This document shows, in pieces, positions 3,668 to 5,581 of a stretch of 5,581 nt of DNA. The notes beneath the pieces were generated by a model. That model was given only the letters and a program-made list of their open reading frames with translations, was not told where the DNA came from and did not search any database. The DNA comes from Synechococcales cyanobacterium PMM_0085. Lineage in GTDB: Bacteria; Cyanobacteriota; Cyanobacteriia; Elainellales; Elainellaceae. Numbering within the stretch: the stretch's first letter is position 1; each line of letters begins with the position of its first letter. The stretch covers positions 1 through 5,581 of the forward strand of contig CASBQJ010000565.1 of NCBI GenBank assembly GCA_949127705.1, in the 5' to 3' direction. The translations under genes were made by a program, and so were the position numbers.

Positions 3668-5581
3668 GTGCTAGATGCGGCTGCTGGTTTTTCTAGCCTG
3701 ACCTTGGCCGAGGTGCGATCGCCTTATTCGGTTTCTGTGTCCTTACCGTGGGTGGAGGTTTTGGTCGATTGCCCCGGTGCCCAAGGGGTATATACCTACC
3801 GTGTCCCTCCCGAGCTAACCGTGCAGGCGGGAGATGTGCTGAGTGTGCCGTTTGGTGGACAGCAGGTGGGTGCCGTGGCCATTCAGCGGCTAGCAGTCTT
3901 GCCGACAGGGCTCGACCCAGACGCCATTCGCGATGTAGAAGCAGTCGTGTGCTGTCACTTTTTTCCACCGAGCTACTGGGAATTGTTGCAGCGGGTGGCG
4001 ACGTATTACTGCACGTCGCTGATGCAGGTGGTGCGCACGGCCTTGCCGCCCGGTTTGTTGGGGCGATCGCAGCGCCGAATTCGCCTCAATCGGGCGGCTC
4101 TACCGCCGACTCCACGCTGTATGCATCCTGCCGCACAGCAGCTGCTGACCCTGCTGCAAAACCAAAAGGCTGGAGACTATACCTGGCAATATTTGCAGCG
4201 GCAGGTCAAAGCGGCCAAAGGCGGCCTGCAAGAGCTGTTGAATCAAGGCTGGGTAGAAAGTTATCTAGAATCTCCCTCCCCGATTCGCCCCAAACAGCGG
4301 CAGGCCGTCACCCTAGCGGTCACACCGGGGTTGCTAGATCTCAGCCCTCGCCAGCAGGAAGTATTAGATATTTTGAAACGGCGGGGCGGTGAACTCTGGC
4401 TACAAGAACTGTTGCAGATTTGCCGAGTTAGCTCTTCCGTGGTCAAAAGCCTAGAGCAAAAAGGTGGGGTAGTGATCCAACGGCGCGAGGTGCTGCGGGC
4501 AGAGAGCAACCCGCCGATGGTGGCCGATCAAGCTAAGTCGCTCACCTCCGACCAACTGGCGGCTGTGCAGGCGATCGCGGCGATCCAAGGCTTCAGCCGG
4601 GTGCTGCTGCATGGGGTCACCGGGTCTGGCAAGACAGAAGTCTATGCCCAGGCGATCGCCCCCCTGCTGGCGCAAGGCCAGTCGGCCCTGGTGCTCGTGC
4701 CCGAAATTGGTCTGACGCCGCAGCTCACCGATCGGTTTCGGGCGCGGTTTGGCAATGCGGTGCAGGTTTACCACAGTGCTCTGTCCGATGGCGAACGCTA
4801 TGATACCTGGCGGCAAATGCTCAGCGGTACGCCGCAGGTGGTAATTGGCACCCGCTCTGCTGTCTTTGCGCCGCTGCCCAATCTGGGGTTGATTATTTTA
4901 GATGAAGAGCACGATGGCACCTTTAAGCAAGACCAGCCCGCCCCGTGCTACCACGCCCGCACCGTGGCTCAATGGCGCGCCGAGTTGGAGTCATGCCCCT
5001 TAATTTTGGGTTCTGCTACGCCGTCATTGGAAACCTGGGTGGCGATCGCGCCCCGCCCCGGATCAGATTCTACTGCCTCTAACTTGCCACTCAGCGAGCC
5101 GGATCAGCCGACCTTGCCCGCTGCCCTACCAGAGACTGCTCGGCTTTATCTGTCGCTGCCCATCCGCGTTCAGGCTCGCCCCATGCCACCCGTCGAAGTG
5201 GTAGACATGCGCCAAGAACTTCAGCAGGGTAACCGCTCTATTTTTAGCCGATCGCTGCAAGCTGCCCTGCGAAATTTACAGGCCCGCCAGCAGCAGGGGC
5301 TACTGTTTATTCATCGGCGGGGGCACAGCACCTTTGTGTCGTGTCGCAGCTGTGGCTATGTCATGAACTGCCCCCACTGCGATATTTCTCTGACCTATCA
5401 TCAAACCCATGCCGGTGGCAGCGAGTCGCTGCGCTGCCACTACTGCGGCTATGGGCAAAGCCACCCGGCGCACTGTCCGGCCTGTAGCTCGCCCTACCTG
5501 AAAAATTTTGGCAGCGGCACGCAGCGCGTCATTCAAGAACTGGCGAGAGAACTGCCCGAGCTGCGCTGTCTTCGCTTCGAC
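3668..5581 (+). CDS. priA: Primosomal replication-restart helicase PriA, N-terminal 638 residues
   Basis: PriA is a 3'-to-5' superfamily 2 helicase that recognises stalled forks and reloads the replicative helicase. The frame is open to the right edge, so the C-terminus is missing; the full protein usually exceeds 730 residues, more in cyanobacteria. The N-terminal 3'-end-binding domain starts near 29 (VEVLVDCPGAQGVYTY); a winged-helix part lies near 222-275. Helicase motifs: Walker A GVTGSGKT 316-323 (Lys322), LVPEIGLTPQ 343-352, TRSAVFAP 395-402, DEEH 412-415, GSATPS 448-453, HRRG 549-552, and GSGTQ 615-619 where others have GTE. Eight zinc cysteines in four CxxC pairs are all present: 559/562, 568/571, 590/593, 603/606. 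A Pro/Ser-rich insert (about 462-500) separates GSATPS from VEVVDMRQEL (509-518). GTG at 3668 is chosen for its GAGGA site; the 28 residues before the first domain vary among relatives. No frameshift or missing key residue is seen. Confidence 0.96.
   Translation, partial: MLDAAAGFSSLTLAEVRSPYSVSVSLPWVEVLVDCPGAQGVYTYRVPPELTVQAGDVLSVPFGGQQVGAVAIQRLAVLPTGLDPDAIRDVEAVVCCHFFPPSYWELLQRVATYYCTSLMQVVRTALPPGLLGRSQRRIRLNRAALPPTPRCMHPAAQQLLTLLQNQKAGDYTWQYLQRQVKAAKGGLQELLNQGWVESYLESPSPIRPKQRQAVTLAVTPGLLDLSPRQQEVLDILKRRGGELWLQELLQICRVSSSVVKSLEQKGGVVIQRREVLRAESNPPMVADQAKSLTSDQLAAVQAIAAIQGFSRVLLHGVTGSGKTEVYAQAIAPLLAQGQSALVLVPEIGLTPQLTDRFRARFGNAVQVYHSALSDGERYDTWRQMLSGTPQVVIGTRSAVFAPLPNLGLIILDEEHDGTFKQDQPAPCYHARTVAQWRAELESCPLILGSATPSLETWVAIAPRPGSDSTASNLPLSEPDQPTLPAALPETARLYLSLPIRVQARPMPPVEVVDMRQELQQGNRSIFSRSLQAALRNLQARQQQGLLFIHRRGHSTFVSCRSCGYVMNCPHCDISLTYHQTHAGGSESLRCHYCGYGQSHPAHCPACSSPYLKNFGSGTQRVIQELARELPELRCLRFD

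Larger units (their letters stand above)
741..5049. repeat. Ten HIP1 palindromes (GCGATCGC) scattered through the window
   Basis: Perfect copies start at 741, 813, 2490, 2537, 2947, 3715, 4063, 4571, 4652 and 5042. Nine lie in coding sequence: two in the acetyltransferase, two in the acidic tail of the sigma factor and five in priA. One is intergenic. HIP1 is a strongly over-represented octamer in many cyanobacterial genomes and a target of DNA methylation; its role is not settled. Here it mainly identifies the host. Several near copies with one changed base, such as at 3530 and 5250, are not counted. Confidence 0.95.

Noticed and set aside
3748..4392. Plus-strand frame of 214 codons rich in Ala, Arg and Gly
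   Set aside because: It is an alternative frame of the GC-rich priA coding sequence; the priA frame has recognisable domains throughout.

Overview
The window looks like chromosomal DNA from a cyanobacterium. It holds ten perfect copies of the octamer GCGATCGC (HIP1, highly iterated palindrome 1) in 5.6 kb, where about 0.1 would be expected by chance. The encoded proteins are also of cyanobacterial type: a group 2 sigma factor of the SigC kind and a PriA helicase with the cyanobacterial form of its N-terminus and zinc region. The genus cannot be set from this window.

Layout, left to right. (i) 2-310, plus strand: the C-terminal part of a PsiE-family membrane protein, cut by the left edge. (ii) 401-2743, minus strand, in transcription order from the right: a SigC-like sigma-70 factor (2743-1397), a GNAT acetyltransferase of the spermidine/spermine or thialysine acetyltransferase type (1240-713), and a 70-residue Cys-containing conserved-looking protein of unknown function (613-401). 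The gaps between them are 156 and 97 bp, so a tight operon is not evident; each gap holds an inverted repeat. The small gene converges tail to tail with the PsiE gene. (iii) 2744-3667: a 924-bp divergent intergenic region with no convincing gene. (iv) 3668 to the right edge, plus strand: priA, the primosomal replication-restart helicase, starting at GTG and cut by the right edge after 638 codons.

The long intergenic region is the most unusual part. From left to right it contains two tandem 12-bp repeats, each holding a perfect TTTTCCACA (the cyanobacterial type of DnaA box) just upstream of the sigma gene; a cluster of eight GATC sites in 232 bp; a 13-bp-stem hairpin followed directly by a perfect 12-bp palindrome; and three tandem 11-bp units that match the cyanobacterial phosphate-regulon box (8-bp units with 3-bp spacers, 7 of 8 positions in each unit) 67 bp before the priA start. 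These suggest that sigma factor and helicase expression may be tied to replication state and phosphate status, but this is inference from motifs alone.

The genes are ordinary chromosomal ones, and I see no mobile element, CRISPR array, rRNA, tRNA or defence system. I do not see a clear new biological system. The items most worth following up are the intergenic DnaA-box pair, the Pho-box-like array and the structured element.
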